Shown: positions 26,140-35,238, counted from the first letter of the stretch. The stretch: DNA of 64,000 nt from Blastopirellula marina (GCF_002967765.1 NZ_PUHY01000004.1:372001-436000), one strand, 5' to 3'. Program-made: numbers and translations. Notes: generated by a model from the letters alone, not told the origin.

Positions 26140-27486
26140 TTACTTCTTCTTGCCTCCTCCTCCCCATGTGGGCTTTGGAAAGTCCTTCTTCCACGCATCG
26201 TATTTGGCTTTTAACTGGCTAACTTTATCTGGGTGTTGAGCAGCGAGATTAGTTTGTTCTTCTTTGTCGTTAACCAGATCGTACAGCTCTGGCTTGCCAG
26301 AGCCACCGTTGCTCATCACTAGTTTCAGATCCCCTTCGCGAACTGCCCAGTTGAATCCGCTTTTCCAATACAGCGTGTCATGCGGTAGCGTCGGTGAATT
26401 ACCCGTTAAGAAGGGGAGCAGATCGACGCCGTCGAGAGGTTTGCCTGGCGTTTGCTTAATCCCGGCAGCGTGCATCACGGTGGGAAACACATCGAGCGCG
26501 ATGACCGGTTCATCGACTTTTTTCCCGGCAGGCAAAACGCCCGGCCATTGAATAGCAAACGGAACGCGAATTCCACCCTCCCATGTGCTTCCCTTGCGGC
26601 CCCGTAGTGGCGAATTGTCGTGACCTTGTGCGCCGCCGTTGTCGTTCAGGAAGATCACCAGCGTGTTGTCGGTGAGTCCTTGCTGATCGAGTTCGTCCAG
26701 AATAACACCGACCGCTCGATCAAGAGCAATCGTCATCGCTCGGTGCTTAGCGTCCTTTTGGTCATCTCCGAGAGCGTCCAGATCTTTTTGCAAAACGTGG
26801 TTGGGTGTGTGAATCGCATTGAACGCGACATACATGAAGAACGGCTGGTCCTTTGAGTCGGCGATGTACTTGGCAGCCGCGTCGGCCAACTCGTCGGTCA
26901 TGTACTCGAACTTCTCAGGCCGCACTGGATCGCGATCCCGCAGCAATTGATTCAATCGTGTTGGCTTCTTCAAAGGAAAGTAGCTACGAGCTCCTTGCAG
27001 GAATCCGTAGTAGTCCGTGAAGCCACGCGACATGGGATGAAACTGCGGAGCGTAGCCCAAGTGCCATTTCCCTAAGGCGATCGTCCGGTATCCGGCTTCC
27101 TTCAAAACGGCGGGCAAAAGCGTCTCGTCCAGATGTAAGCCGTTCGTCTCGCTGTAGACCGGAGGGATATTGAACTCGTGCCCAAAGCGATTCTGATATC
27201 GTCCCGTTAGCAGCCCGGCCCGCGAGGGACTGCAAACGGTTCCAGAAACGTAACCGTTGGTGAACATCACTCCGTTTTGTGCGATTGAATCAATCCGTGG
27301 CGTTGGGAATCGATCGGCACCATGCAACGAGAACTCGTGATAGCCAGCGTCGTCCGAGAAGAGAAGCACAATATTTGGCTTCCCCGTTCTTGCCGGATCC
27401 GATTCCGCGGCGATTACCAGGTCGTTGATGACGCCAAGGGAAAGGGTGACAGAGAGGGCAACGCAAAGAGTTTGAAAGCGATTCAT
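26140..27486 (-). CDS. Secreted sulfatase (formylglycine type)
   Basis: A 448-residue arylsulfatase-family enzyme with a Sec signal peptide (CVALSVTLSLGVINDLVIAA). The metal-binding DD is at 45-46 (LLFSDDAGYHE), and the canonical CxPxR maturation motif is C85-S-P-S-R in VCSPSRAGLLTGRY; Cys would be oxidised to formylglycine by a separate maturase not found here. ALGKWHLGY and NDNGGAQGHDNSPLRGRKGSTWEGG are further active-site segments. It ends in a basic GGGGKKK tail. It should remove sulfate esters from glycans or small molecules outside the cytoplasm. The substrate is unknown. Confidence 0.95.
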   Translation of the reverse strand: MNRFQTLCVALSVTLSLGVINDLVIAAESDPARTGKPNIVLLFSDDAGYHEFSLHGADRFPTPRIDSIAQNGVMFTNGYVSGTVCSPSRAGLLTGRYQNRFGHEFNIPPVYSETNGLHLDETLLPAVLKEAGYRTIALGKWHLGYAPQFHPMSRGFTDYYGFLQGARSYFPLKKPTRLNQLLRDRDPVRPEKFEYMTDELADAAAKYIADSKDQPFFMYVAFNAIHTPNHVLQKDLDALGDDQKDAKHRAMTIALDRAVGVILDELDQQGLTDNTLVIFLNDNGGAQGHDNSPLRGRKGSTWEGGIRVPFAIQWPGVLPAGKKVDEPVIALDVFPTVMHAAGIKQTPGKPLDGVDLLPFLTGNSPTLPHDTLYWKSGFNWAVREGDLKLVMSNGGSGKPELYDLVNDKEEQTNLAAQHPDKVSQLKAKYDAWKKDFPKPTWGGGGKKK

Positions 27487-27748
27487 AGAACATTAATCTC
27501 ACGGAACGAGGCGTATGCTTTGTGCGATTTGGCGCGATTGGGCGGATTGTCTACGTCTGGGCTGCATTAACCATTTAGGGGCATGGATGGATGAAAACTG
27601 CGCTAAATGACCGGCGCAGGTGGCCTTCCTATTTTCAGAGAGGTATGTTGACAGTTGAGACTGAGCTAATTGCTCGTCCGACGGATAGCCCCAACCACAG
27701 AATTCGGTAGGCGACACGGCATTACCATCTTACTTGTTCAGGTGCCCC

Positions 27749-28711
27749 ATGAAAAACATTGGATTCGGCTTGCTGCTGACATTTTTCGTAGCTGGGATTG
27801 CATGGTCTCAGGAAGCGGAGAAAGAAGCTCCGATGCCTCCTGCGGAAAAGGAAACTTCCACGGAAGAAGCTTCTACCGAAGAGATTGCCCTGACCGAGGA
27901 CGAGTCGGCCATCTTCAAGGCCATCGATTCCTACACCGCCGCGTTCAATAAAGGAGACGCCAAGGCATTGGCCGAGCATTGGACCGAGGATGGCGAGTAT
28001 GTCGCACCCTCAGGCAAGGTCTCGAAAGGCAAGTCGGCGATGGAAACGGAGTTCGCCGAGTATTTCAAACAGTCGCCCGGTGCCAAGCTAGAACTGCGCG
28101 ACACGCAGGTCAAAATGGTCTCGCCGCGGGTCGCCTCGGAAACAGGGATCGCCGTGGTGATGGTCGCCGATCAAGATCCGAGCGAAACAACCTACGAAGC
28201 CATCCATGTAAAAACGGCCGAAGGCTGGCGAATTGATACGATTAAAGAGGAAGCCGCACCGGAACCCGCTCCGACACATTACGAGCAACTTCAAGCCCTG
28301 GATTGGATGATTGGGACTTGGGTCGATAGTGAAGGGGACAACGCTTCGATCGAAACGACCGGTCGCTGGACAACCAATCAGAACTTCATTGTTCGCACGT
28401 TCCGCGTCTACATTCAAGATCGCGTCGATTTCGAGGGAACTCAGGTCATTGGTTGGGACCCGAGCAACAATGCAATTCGGTCTTGGACATTCGATTCCGA
28501 TGGCGGCTTCGGTGCCGGTCTGTGGTCCAACAACGGCAATCGCTGGAGCGTTCAAACCTTGAACGTGCTGCCCGACGGTCGTCGAGCTTCGTCAACGAAT
28601 ATCTACGACCTGATGGATGAAAACACGATCGAATTCCATTCGATCGGTCGCCAGGTTGATGGCGACCTGTTGCCGAGCATCGACACGTTGACGATCATTC
28701 GCTCCGAATAA
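27749..28711 (+). CDS. Secreted SnoaL/DUF4440-like (NTF2-fold) protein
   Basis: A 320-residue protein starting at the ATG at 27749, which gives a signal peptide (NIGFGLLLTFFVAGIAWSQ). An acidic linker rich in Glu follows. Residues about 55-170 look like a SnoaL/DUF4440 NTF2-like domain (IFKAIDSYTAAFNKGDAKALAEHWTEDG, given here in part as AAFNKGDAKALAEHWTEDG, then GEYVAPSGKVSKGKSAM). A second, DUF1579-like beta domain fills the C-terminus (LDWMIGTWVDSEGDNASIET). No catalytic residues are evident. It precedes the repeat protein at 28753 by 41 nt and probably shares its transcript. The role is unknown; surface or periplasmic location is inferred from the signal. Confidence 0.82.
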   Translation: MKNIGFGLLLTFFVAGIAWSQEAEKEAPMPPAEKETSTEEASTEEIALTEDESAIFKAIDSYTAAFNKGDAKALAEHWTEDGEYVAPSGKVSKGKSAMETEFAEYFKQSPGAKLELRDTQVKMVSPRVASETGIAVVMVADQDPSETTYEAIHVKTAEGWRIDTIKEEAAPEPAPTHYEQLQALDWMIGTWVDSEGDNASIETTGRWTTNQNFIVRTFRVYIQDRVDFEGTQVIGWDPSNNAIRSWTFDSDGGFGAGLWSNNGNRWSVQTLNVLPDGRRASSTNIYDLMDENTIEFHSIGRQVDGDLLPSIDTLTIIRSE

Positions 28712-28752
28712 CGCCCCCACGCGATAGCCCCAAATCAGAAGGATTCCAATCC

Positions 28753-30432
28753 ATGAAGACAAAACTGACGACCCTGCTGGTCGCGATGGTAATCGGTGCC
28801 TTGGTCGTATCCGACGTTTCTGCCCGCGGTGGCCGCGGCGGAGGTGGTGGCGGAGGCGGCGGTGGTCGCATAAGTGGTGTGGGCGGTTCTCGGCCTAATA
28901 TTAGCTCGCGCGCCCCTTCAATGAGCCGCCCCTCTCCGAGTCGCCCGGCCGTCACCCGACCGGCAACCGGGGGAAATTCCATCAGCCGTCCCACTTCGAG
29001 TCGCCCGACGTTCAGCCGACCTGCAACGGGAGACAAGCCATCGTTCTCGCGTCCGTCGGCATCAAGGCCGAACATGAATCTGCCGACGCCCCAGCGCCCC
29101 AACATTAGTCGGCCTAACATCGAGCGGCCCAATACGAATCGACCAACCTTTGACAAACCAACACGACCTGGCGTGAACATTCCTGGGATTAAGGATGGAA
29201 ATCGCCCTGACTTCTCGCGCCCCAACATCAAGCCTAACCCAGGCTTCGATCGTCCTGCGTTTTCCGATCCAGGATTTGCGCGTCCTAGCAACAACGACCT
29301 GAAGGATTTCCTGAACCTACCAGGTACCATTCCTTCGAATCGTCCTTCCACCCGGCCGGCAACACGCCCCGGTAGTGGTGGCAACCGCCCTGGTATCGGT
29401 GACCGCCCTGGTATCGGTGACCGCCCTGGTATCGGTGACCGCCCTGGTATTGGTGACCGCCCTGGTATTGGTGATCGACCTGGTATCGGTGACCGCCCTG
29501 GTATTGGTGATCGCCCTGGTATCGGTGACCGCCCTGGTATCGGTGATCGCCCTGGTATCGGTGATCGCCCTGGCATCGGTGATCGCCCTGGCATCGGTGA
29601 TCGCCCTGGCATCGGTGACCGCCCTGGTATCGGTGACCGTCCCAATCGACCAGATCGTCCGAACATCGGTAATGGCGATCGCAACAATATCAACATCAAC
29701 ATTGATCGCGATAAGAACATCAACAACATTCGCAACAAGTGGGTGAACCGTCCTCCCGGGAATCGCCCGTTCAATCCCAACTGGTGGGACGGTAACCGGT
29801 ATCACAACAATCCCCATTGGCACTGGCACAATCACTGGAATCACTATCCGGCAGGATGGTGCTGGCGACCCGCAACGTGGGTAGCATTCGGATCTTGGTT
29901 CACGTGGGGTGCCTGGACGCAGCCGTACGCGTACGACTATGGTTCGACCGTTGTTTATCGTGACAACTATGTTTACGTTGACAACAAGCAGTACGCTTCA
30001 GCCGACCAGTACTACAACCAGGCGGTGAATATCGCGGATAGTGTTCCCGAGAATGTCGACGACGCCAAGGTCGAATGGATGCCGCTGGGCGTGTTTGCCA
30101 TTTCGGAAGAAACGGCCACCGATACGGGGTTGATGATTCAGCTGGCCGTCAGCAAGGAAGGGATCATCGCTGGAACGTTCTACAACGACATCACCGGTTC
30201 CGACCGACCGCTGGAAGGGATGGTCGATCAAAAGACTCAGCGGGCAGCTTGGAAGTTTGCCGATGGCAAGGACGAAGATATTGTCATGGAAACCGGGATT
30301 TATAACCTGACCCAGGACGAAGCGACCGCATTGGTGCACTTCGGCAAAGACCAGACGCAAACCTGGTTGATGGTTCGACTGCCGGAACCAGAGCAAGATA
30401 AATCGGAAGACGCAGCAGAGACGCCTCAGTAA
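28753..30432 (+). CDS. Secreted repeat protein (mu-protocadherin-like of planctomycetes)
   Basis: A 559-residue exported protein. A signal peptide (TTLLVAMVIGALVVSDVSA) is followed by a Gly/Arg-rich stretch, then a Pro/Arg/Ser region with many SRP, NRP and FSRP steps, and fourteen perfect RPGIGD repeats at residues 212-295. A His/Trp-rich segment (NPHWHWHNHWNHYPAGWCW), a Tyr-rich DNYVYVDNKQYASADQYY motif and a C-terminal beta domain (about 420-550) follow. Similar planctomycete proteins have been labelled mu-protocadherin-like cell-surface proteins (recalled, not searched). It is probably a cell-envelope structural or binding protein. The gene ends 30 nt before a strong terminator. Confidence 0.88.
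   Translation: MKTKLTTLLVAMVIGALVVSDVSARGGRGGGGGGGGGGRISGVGGSRPNISSRAPSMSRPSPSRPAVTRPATGGNSISRPTSSRPTFSRPATGDKPSFSRPSASRPNMNLPTPQRPNISRPNIERPNTNRPTFDKPTRPGVNIPGIKDGNRPDFSRPNIKPNPGFDRPAFSDPGFARPSNNDLKDFLNLPGTIPSNRPSTRPATRPGSGGNRPGIGDRPGIGDRPGIGDRPGIGDRPGIGDRPGIGDRPGIGDRPGIGDRPGIGDRPGIGDRPGIGDRPGIGDRPGIGDRPGIGDRPNRPDRPNIGNGDRNNININIDRDKNINNIRNKWVNRPPGNRPFNPNWWDGNRYHNNPHWHWHNHWNHYPAGWCWRPATWVAFGSWFTWGAWTQPYAYDYGSTVVYRDNYVYVDNKQYASADQYYNQAVNIADSVPENVDDAKVEWMPLGVFAISEETATDTGLMIQLAVSKEGIIAGTFYNDITGSDRPLEGMVDQKTQRAAWKFADGKDEDIVMETGIYNLTQDEATALVHFGKDQTQTWLMVRLPEPEQDKSEDAAETPQ
29386..29637 (+). repeat. Tandem array, 14 copies of an 18-bp unit
   Basis: Fourteen head-to-tail 18-bp units of the form CGCCCTGGTATCGGTGAC encode RPGIGD each time. 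Units differ only at third codon positions (Cgc/Cga, ggT/ggC, atC/atT, gaC/gaT), so all variation is synonymous. There are no spacers, so this is a coding minisatellite and not a CRISPR array. Confidence 0.97.
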
Positions 30433-30462
30433 TCCGACGCTTACCTTGCTTTAAGAAATAAT

Positions 30463-30499
30463 AAAGCCGCACGATCTGCTCAGCGAATCGTGCGGCTTT
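30463..30499 (+). terminator. Intrinsic terminator after the repeat protein
   Basis: AAAGCCGCACGAT (30463-30475) pairs perfectly with ATCGTGCGGCTTT (30487-30499) across an 11-base loop, followed by TCTTTTC. The A-rich left side could also serve the leftward sulfatase gene that ends at 30542. Confidence 0.88.
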
Positions 30500-30541
30500 T
30501 CTTTTCATCGAATATCGACAAGGAGTTGTAGCAAGCCGGAC

Positions 30542-32050
30542 TTATTTCTGCTTGTCCTTCCACCACGCATTCCACTGCTTCGACAGGGCATCTACTTTCT
30601 CTGGCTGCTCTTTCGCCAGGTCATGAAGTTCGGTCGGATCGTTCGCCAGGTTGTACAGCTCCCAATCACCCTTGCCAAGTTTGACCAACTTCCAGTCTCG
30701 GTCACGAATCGCTTGTGCCTTTCCGAATTGCCAATAAATTGGCCAAGGGCGAGTATCCTCCTTACCGGTGACCGTTGGCACGAGCGAATGTCCGGCTAAC
30801 TCCGGTGTCACCTGTTGCCCCGCTAGTTCAAGCATCGTGGGCATGAAGTCGACCAAGTGACCCGCTTGATCGGTCAGACTTCCTGCCGCGATTTTCTTCG
30901 GCCACCAGGCAATCATGGGCGTCCGCGTTCCTCCTTCGTAATCGGTCGTCTTGTACTTTCGATACGGGGTGTTGGAAGCGTTGGCCCATGTTCTTCCCTG
31001 CGTTAAATAGCTGGTCACTTCCCACGGCAGCGATCCTTTCACGGTTGAACGGTCAGACGAGTCTTCGCAGGCGCCATTGTCCGATAGAAAGAAGATGATC
31101 GTATTGTCGGCTTTGCCCGTCTCTTTCAGCTTCGTCAAAATGCGGCCGATATTGCGATCCATGCGATCGATCATCGCCGCGTAAGTCGCCATGCGGAGGT
31201 CCCACCAATCGCGATCCTCTTGGGCAATCGAATCCCATGCCGGGAGTCCCGAATCACGTGGTGAAAGAACCGCATTGGGCGGCAACACACCGAGCTTCTG
31301 CTGCTTAGCAAAGCGTTGTTCACGCAGCTTATCCCAACCAATCTTCCCATACTGACCGCGATACTTAGCGATATCTTCTTCACTCGCATGCATCGGATAA
31401 TGCGGGGCCGTATAGGCTACGTACAACAAAAACGGCTTGGTCTCCTCTTGGTATTGTTCCAGGTAATCCACGGCGTAATCCGTGAATGCGTCGGTCGTGT
31501 AGAACTCTTTCGACTCCGGCGTGTAGGGTAAGAATTCTTGATCGTCGATCGCCCAGCGACGAACCTTCTTCTTGGCTGGTTCTGCTTCATCAGGTCGGGC
31601 ATGCCCAGGGTTCCAGAAGTTGCAGCAACCATCGGTCAGTCCGTAGTATCGATCGAAACCTCGTTGGTACGGTGTTTGTCCCGCATGCCATTTACCGACC
31701 ATCAATGTGCGATAGCCTGCATCACGCATGCGTTCGCCAAACGTTGGCGCGCTGTAAACAACATTGGCGGACGCACCCACATGATGCCACCAGCGACCGG
31801 TCAAAAGCGAAGCACGCGTATGTTCGCACTTGGCGTTGTTATAGAAAGTGCGAAACCGCATTCCTTCTTCGGCCAGACGATTAATGTTCGGGGTATCAAT
31901 CTCGCCGCCATAGCAGCCGATGTCAGAAAACCCCATGTCATCGCACATAATCAGTACGATGTTAGGCCGACTGTCTTCCTCGGCAAACGAATTGGTACAA
32001 GCGGATACCGCCAATCCAACGGATAAGCAAATAATGATGATCGAACGCAT
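30542..32050 (-). CDS. Secreted sulfatase-family enzyme with atypical maturation motif
   Basis: A 502-residue arylsulfatase-family protein with a signal peptide (IIIICLSVGLAVSACTNSFA). The metal-binding DD is at 37-38 (IMCDDMGFSDIG), and the position of the formylglycine motif reads C75-E-H-T-R in NNAKCEHTRASLLTG, so the usual proline of CxPxR is His. MVGKWHAGQTP, FFLSDNGACED and YEGGTRTPMIAWWP match active-site segments. Other planctomycete sulfatases also vary here, so it may still mature. The substrate is unknown. It is followed downstream by a convergent terminator and preceded 28 nt upstream by another sulfatase, likely co-transcribed. Confidence 0.92.
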   Translation of the reverse strand: MRSIIIICLSVGLAVSACTNSFAEEDSRPNIVLIMCDDMGFSDIGCYGGEIDTPNINRLAEEGMRFRTFYNNAKCEHTRASLLTGRWWHHVGASANVVYSAPTFGERMRDAGYRTLMVGKWHAGQTPYQRGFDRYYGLTDGCCNFWNPGHARPDEAEPAKKKVRRWAIDDQEFLPYTPESKEFYTTDAFTDYAVDYLEQYQEETKPFLLYVAYTAPHYPMHASEEDIAKYRGQYGKIGWDKLREQRFAKQQKLGVLPPNAVLSPRDSGLPAWDSIAQEDRDWWDLRMATYAAMIDRMDRNIGRILTKLKETGKADNTIIFFLSDNGACEDSSDRSTVKGSLPWEVTSYLTQGRTWANASNTPYRKYKTTDYEGGTRTPMIAWWPKKIAAGSLTDQAGHLVDFMPTMLELAGQQVTPELAGHSLVPTVTGKEDTRPWPIYWQFGKAQAIRDRDWKLVKLGKGDWELYNLANDPTELHDLAKEQPEKVDALSKQWNAWWKDKQK

Positions 32051-32078
32051 GAGACTCTCTCGGGGATGGGGATATGAG

Positions 32079-33530
32079 CTAGTTGGAGGACTTCGCTTTG
32101 GCTTCTTTCAAAACCGGATCGTTGATGGCCTGCATGTTGGCTAAGATCTTGGCATCCAATTGCTTGATCACGCTTTGGACTTCTGGCGAATTCGAGGCGA
32201 TCAAGTTATTCGCTTCCGCTGGATCTTCGGTCAGGTGATAAAGCTCGTCACGTCCTTCATTCAAGAAGTCACGAATCAGTTTCCACTCCGATGTACGGAT
32301 CATCCGCATGTGCGTGTGCGATTGATGCTTCGTACTGTACTCGGCGTAAAAGTCGTTATCCCATTTGGCATCGTCACCTTTTAGCAGGGGCACAAAACTG
32401 TTGCCGTGGATCTTAGCATCGGCAGGCAACTCGGCACCGGCCATTTCCAGAAGGGTCGGAAACCAATCGAGATTGGAAACGGTCTTATCGATCGTGCTCC
32501 CTGCCTGCACGACACCAGGCCAACGAATCATCGTCGGAACCCGAATCGAATTGTCATACATGTTCGGTCGCTGGCCTTTGGGAATGTTTTTGGTGAACGG
32601 CGGGTTCTCGGTCAGTACCCAGTGCCCGTTTCCTTTGTGCCAAATGCCGTTGTGTCCCATGTTGTACCCATGATCGCTGGAGAAGATGACAATCGTGTTG
32701 TCGTCCAGGTTCTTCTCTTTCAGGAGATTCAAAATACGACCAACGTTACGATCGACACTGGCAACGCTGGCCAGGTATTCGCGGGTCATCTTCTTCACGC
32801 GGTCGACGTTTAATTTCGGGTAATCTGGGTTGGGGATCATCGGGTCGAGATCCTTGAACGGAGCCCAATCTTCGTCCGCCACCGGAAGCCAGGCAGCGTG
32901 TGGGGCGCGGTAATGAACCGACAAACAGAACGGCTTGTCCGAATCGACGTTCAGAAATTCGAGCGCATGATTGGTCAGAATATCAGGCGTCAGACCTTCG
33001 AACTTCTTTGTCTCGCCGTTCTTTTCCAGGGTGGGGTTTTTGGGCGAGTTGCCACCACCTCGGAAACCCATAAAGTAGTCGTAGCCAAACTTGGTGGGAT
33101 GCATCGCATCGGTTAGCCCCAGATGCCACTTGCCAACCAATCCGGTACGGTACCCGGCGTCTTGCAATACCTTGGCCCATGTCAGCGTTCCAGGCTTCAG
33201 GCCAGCCTCTGGTTCACGCTGAGGATGAAGCCAATCCGTGATTCCCAGTTCGCTCCCGTACTGGCTGGTCATTAGCGACGCCCGCGAAGGACTGCAAACG
33301 GGCGTTACCGTAAACGCGTTGGTTAAATAAACGCCTTCCTTTACGAGCGAATCGAGCACAGGCGTATGCGCTTGGTCGTAGCCGGAGGCATTCAGCGCCC
33401 AGGGGGCTTGGTCGTCGGTGAACAGGAACAAAATGTTGGGACGTGTATCGTCCGCGGCGGTAGCAATCGCCGACAGAAGAGGGAGCAGCAAAAGTGCCAA
33501 AAGCGGTAGCCAAGAGCGGGATCGGGGCAT
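32079..33530 (-). CDS. Secreted sulfatase (formylglycine type)
   Basis: A 483-residue arylsulfatase-family enzyme with a Sec signal peptide (WLPLLALLLLPLLSAIATAA). DD at 39-40 (FLFTDDQAPWA) should bind calcium, and the canonical motif C79-S-P-S-R lies in TPVCSPSRASLMTSQYG. LVGKWHLGLTD and IFSSDHGYNMGHNGIWHKGNG are further active-site segments, and FLNEGRDELYHLTEDPAE is the common C-terminal signature. It acts on sulfate esters outside the cytoplasm; the substrate is unknown. It is the first gene of a two-sulfatase transcript with the gene at 30542. Confidence 0.95.
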   Translation of the reverse strand: MPRSRSWLPLLALLLLPLLSAIATAADDTRPNILFLFTDDQAPWALNASGYDQAHTPVLDSLVKEGVYLTNAFTVTPVCSPSRASLMTSQYGSELGITDWLHPQREPEAGLKPGTLTWAKVLQDAGYRTGLVGKWHLGLTDAMHPTKFGYDYFMGFRGGGNSPKNPTLEKNGETKKFEGLTPDILTNHALEFLNVDSDKPFCLSVHYRAPHAAWLPVADEDWAPFKDLDPMIPNPDYPKLNVDRVKKMTREYLASVASVDRNVGRILNLLKEKNLDDNTIVIFSSDHGYNMGHNGIWHKGNGHWVLTENPPFTKNIPKGQRPNMYDNSIRVPTMIRWPGVVQAGSTIDKTVSNLDWFPTLLEMAGAELPADAKIHGNSFVPLLKGDDAKWDNDFYAEYSTKHQSHTHMRMIRTSEWKLIRDFLNEGRDELYHLTEDPAEANNLIASNSPEVQSVIKQLDAKILANMQAINDPVLKEAKAKSSN

Positions 33531-33667
33531 GAGTCGACCTTATCGCAGAGAAGTGAGAGTTTTCGGGGAGGGGATGAGCGGAAACTGACAACGAATTCCC
33601 GCAAATAGTTTAAGGTAGGTGATGCGTTCATCCTAATTGAAAACGAATCAACACCCAACCGTTGTCA

Positions 33668-34534
33668 GTGAAGCGAAAGATCCCGGTCGAATTAAACAGC
33701 CTCCAGCAGACGCTGCTGATCACATTGGGTGGTCGGGCAGATGAAAGCCGGTTGGCCGATTCGCTGCTGCAAGATCACTTCGCGGCAGAGGCGAAAGAAC
33801 AGATCGATTTCGATTTCTCCAAGATCCGGCTTTCGCACGATGGACTTGTCGCGTTAGCCGTACGGGCGCATACGCTCGACGATTGGATTCGTGATTTTCT
33901 TGTCGCCCACGAATCTCCGACGGTCATTCACTTGGGGTGTGGACTCGATAGTCGCATCTTCCGTATTGATCCGCCGCCGGAAGTGTGCTGGTGGGAAGTC
34001 GACTTCCCGGAAGTCATTCGCTTGCGACGATCACTTTTTCCAGAACGGGAAGGATGTCACTTTCTGGAGGCCTCGATCTTACAGCCAGGTTGGCTCGATG
34101 CGATTAAATCTACTGGTCCAGTGGTGGTCGTAGCGGAAGGGATCTTAGCTTACTTTGCATCCCGCGAAGTCACGCAGGTGCTAAACGATTTAGTAAGGAA
34201 GTTCCCCGCAGGCGAGGTCCTCTTCGATGCCTACAATCGCTGGGGAATTTCGTACTTGAATCGACTCCCTTCGCTGCGTCTCGGAGATGCCAGGTTGAAA
34301 TTCGCGCTGAACGATCCCAGGTCGCTCGAGACTAGCGTGCCCGGATTAAAGCTCATCGAAGAGCACGACGGAGCCCCTCAGCAGCAGATCCGCCGTGCCT
34401 CTGCTTGGATGCGATACGGATATCGTCTCTCGCAGAAAATTGCCAGCTTGCGCCGGATGGGGCAACTACTTCGTTATGGCTTTGGTTCCGCGGGCGAGCC
34501 GCCCGGTGAGTTGGGCAACATATTTACCAAGTAG
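33668..34534 (+). CDS. Leucine carboxyl methyltransferase-like (LCM/PPM family) SAM enzyme
   Basis: A protein of about 288 residues in the family of Ppm1/LCMT and bacterial polyketide O-methyltransferases. SAM motif I is VIHLGCGLDSRIFRID, the acidic residue follows in WWEVDFPEVIRLRRSLF, and the motif VVVVAEGILAYFASREV is diagnostic of the family. No Shine-Dalgarno is visible; the GTG at 33668 is chosen over the TTG at 33662. It methylates an unknown carboxyl or hydroxyl acceptor. Its last 61 bases overlap the 3' end of the opposing channel gene, so both stop regions are coding on both strands. It stands alone on its strand. Confidence 0.87.
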   Translation: MKRKIPVELNSLQQTLLITLGGRADESRLADSLLQDHFAAEAKEQIDFDFSKIRLSHDGLVALAVRAHTLDDWIRDFLVAHESPTVIHLGCGLDSRIFRIDPPPEVCWWEVDFPEVIRLRRSLFPEREGCHFLEASILQPGWLDAIKSTGPVVVVAEGILAYFASREVTQVLNDLVRKFPAGEVLFDAYNRWGISYLNRLPSLRLGDARLKFALNDPRSLETSVPGLKLIEEHDGAPQQQIRRASAWMRYGYRLSQKIASLRRMGQLLRYGFGSAGEPPGELGNIFTK

Positions 34535-35175
34535 GCAACCAGCACGGCCAAATAGAACTGTCCGGTAACCGATTGCAGCCAGGCCAAGGTCCGCGAAAGA
34601 TCGCTTGTCGGAAGGATGTCGCCATAGCCCAGTGTCGACATCGTGACGAAACTGAAGTACAGGAACGTCGACAGATGGGGATGATCGTCTGCTGCTAGAT
34701 CGATATCGGGAAAATAAAACGGTGTTTCTTCGATGTAAATCAACGCCGAATAACCCAAAGCCCACATAAAACCGAGCAGTAAGTAAACGCAAACCGCGCC
34801 CAGCAATGCGTCTGGCTTGGCTTGAAACTCGACGAAAATTGACTTCAACAGCAGAAACGCTGTCATTCCTAGAAAAACGAAGCCGCCAATGAACTTCGCG
34901 ATCGATACACCGCCGCCGGGATAGAACAGGGATGCCCAGTGTAATGACAAGCCGATTATAGCCACCGTCAAAATCACCCACACCATGACGTGGCGATTCC
35001 AGTTTGTATAAACGGACGAAGCGAACACGAGTGTCAAGAAGGCCAATTGAAGGTACTGACCGAACGCCGCATTCTCGAACAGCGGGCCAACGACCACGGC
35101 GGCGATCAGTGATAAGAGCAACAGCGAGAAGCGAAGGCGATTGCTCCGAACAAATGGTTGATGCTTACTGGACAC
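34474..35175 (-). CDS. Potassium-channel-like (Ion_trans_2) membrane protein
   Basis: A 233-residue integral membrane protein, probably with a GTG start at 35173-35175. About four to five N-terminal hydrophobic helices (for example LLLLSLIAAVVVGPLF, VILTVAIIGLSLHW, FIGGFVFLGMTAFLLL, GAVCVYLLLGFMWALGY) precede a pore loop with the potassium selectivity signature TLGYGD (181-186) and a last helix (FYLAVLVAYLVNML). No cytosolic RCK/TrkA domain follows. It probably conducts potassium across the cytoplasmic membrane. It is 63 nt downstream of the RND pump gene and overlaps the opposing methyltransferase gene by 61 bases at its 3' end. Confidence 0.85.
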   Translation of the reverse strand: MSSKHQPFVRSNRLRFSLLLLSLIAAVVVGPLFENAAFGQYLQLAFLTLVFASSVYTNWNRHVMVWVILTVAIIGLSLHWASLFYPGGGVSIAKFIGGFVFLGMTAFLLLKSIFVEFQAKPDALLGAVCVYLLLGFMWALGYSALIYIEETPFYFPDIDLAADDHPHLSTFLYFSFVTMSTLGYGDILPTSDLSRTLAWLQSVTGQFYLAVLVAYLVNMLPNSPGGSPAEPKP

Positions 35176-35238
35176 GAGGAGGTCTCTCGGAGATGAAGAA
35201 CGAGCGATTCACCGACGTTCCCGATTGTAACACGCAGA

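Noticed and set aside
29386-29637. Regular short repeats that might look like a CRISPR array.
   Set aside because: Units are contiguous with no spacers, and they are in frame with a coding sequence.
28695-29780. A 361-codon minus-strand open frame full of GRSPIPGRSP repeats.
   Set aside because: It is the antisense of the RPGIGD array. The repeat keeps several frames open on both strands, and the plus frame has a signal peptide, ribosome spacing and synonymous variation.
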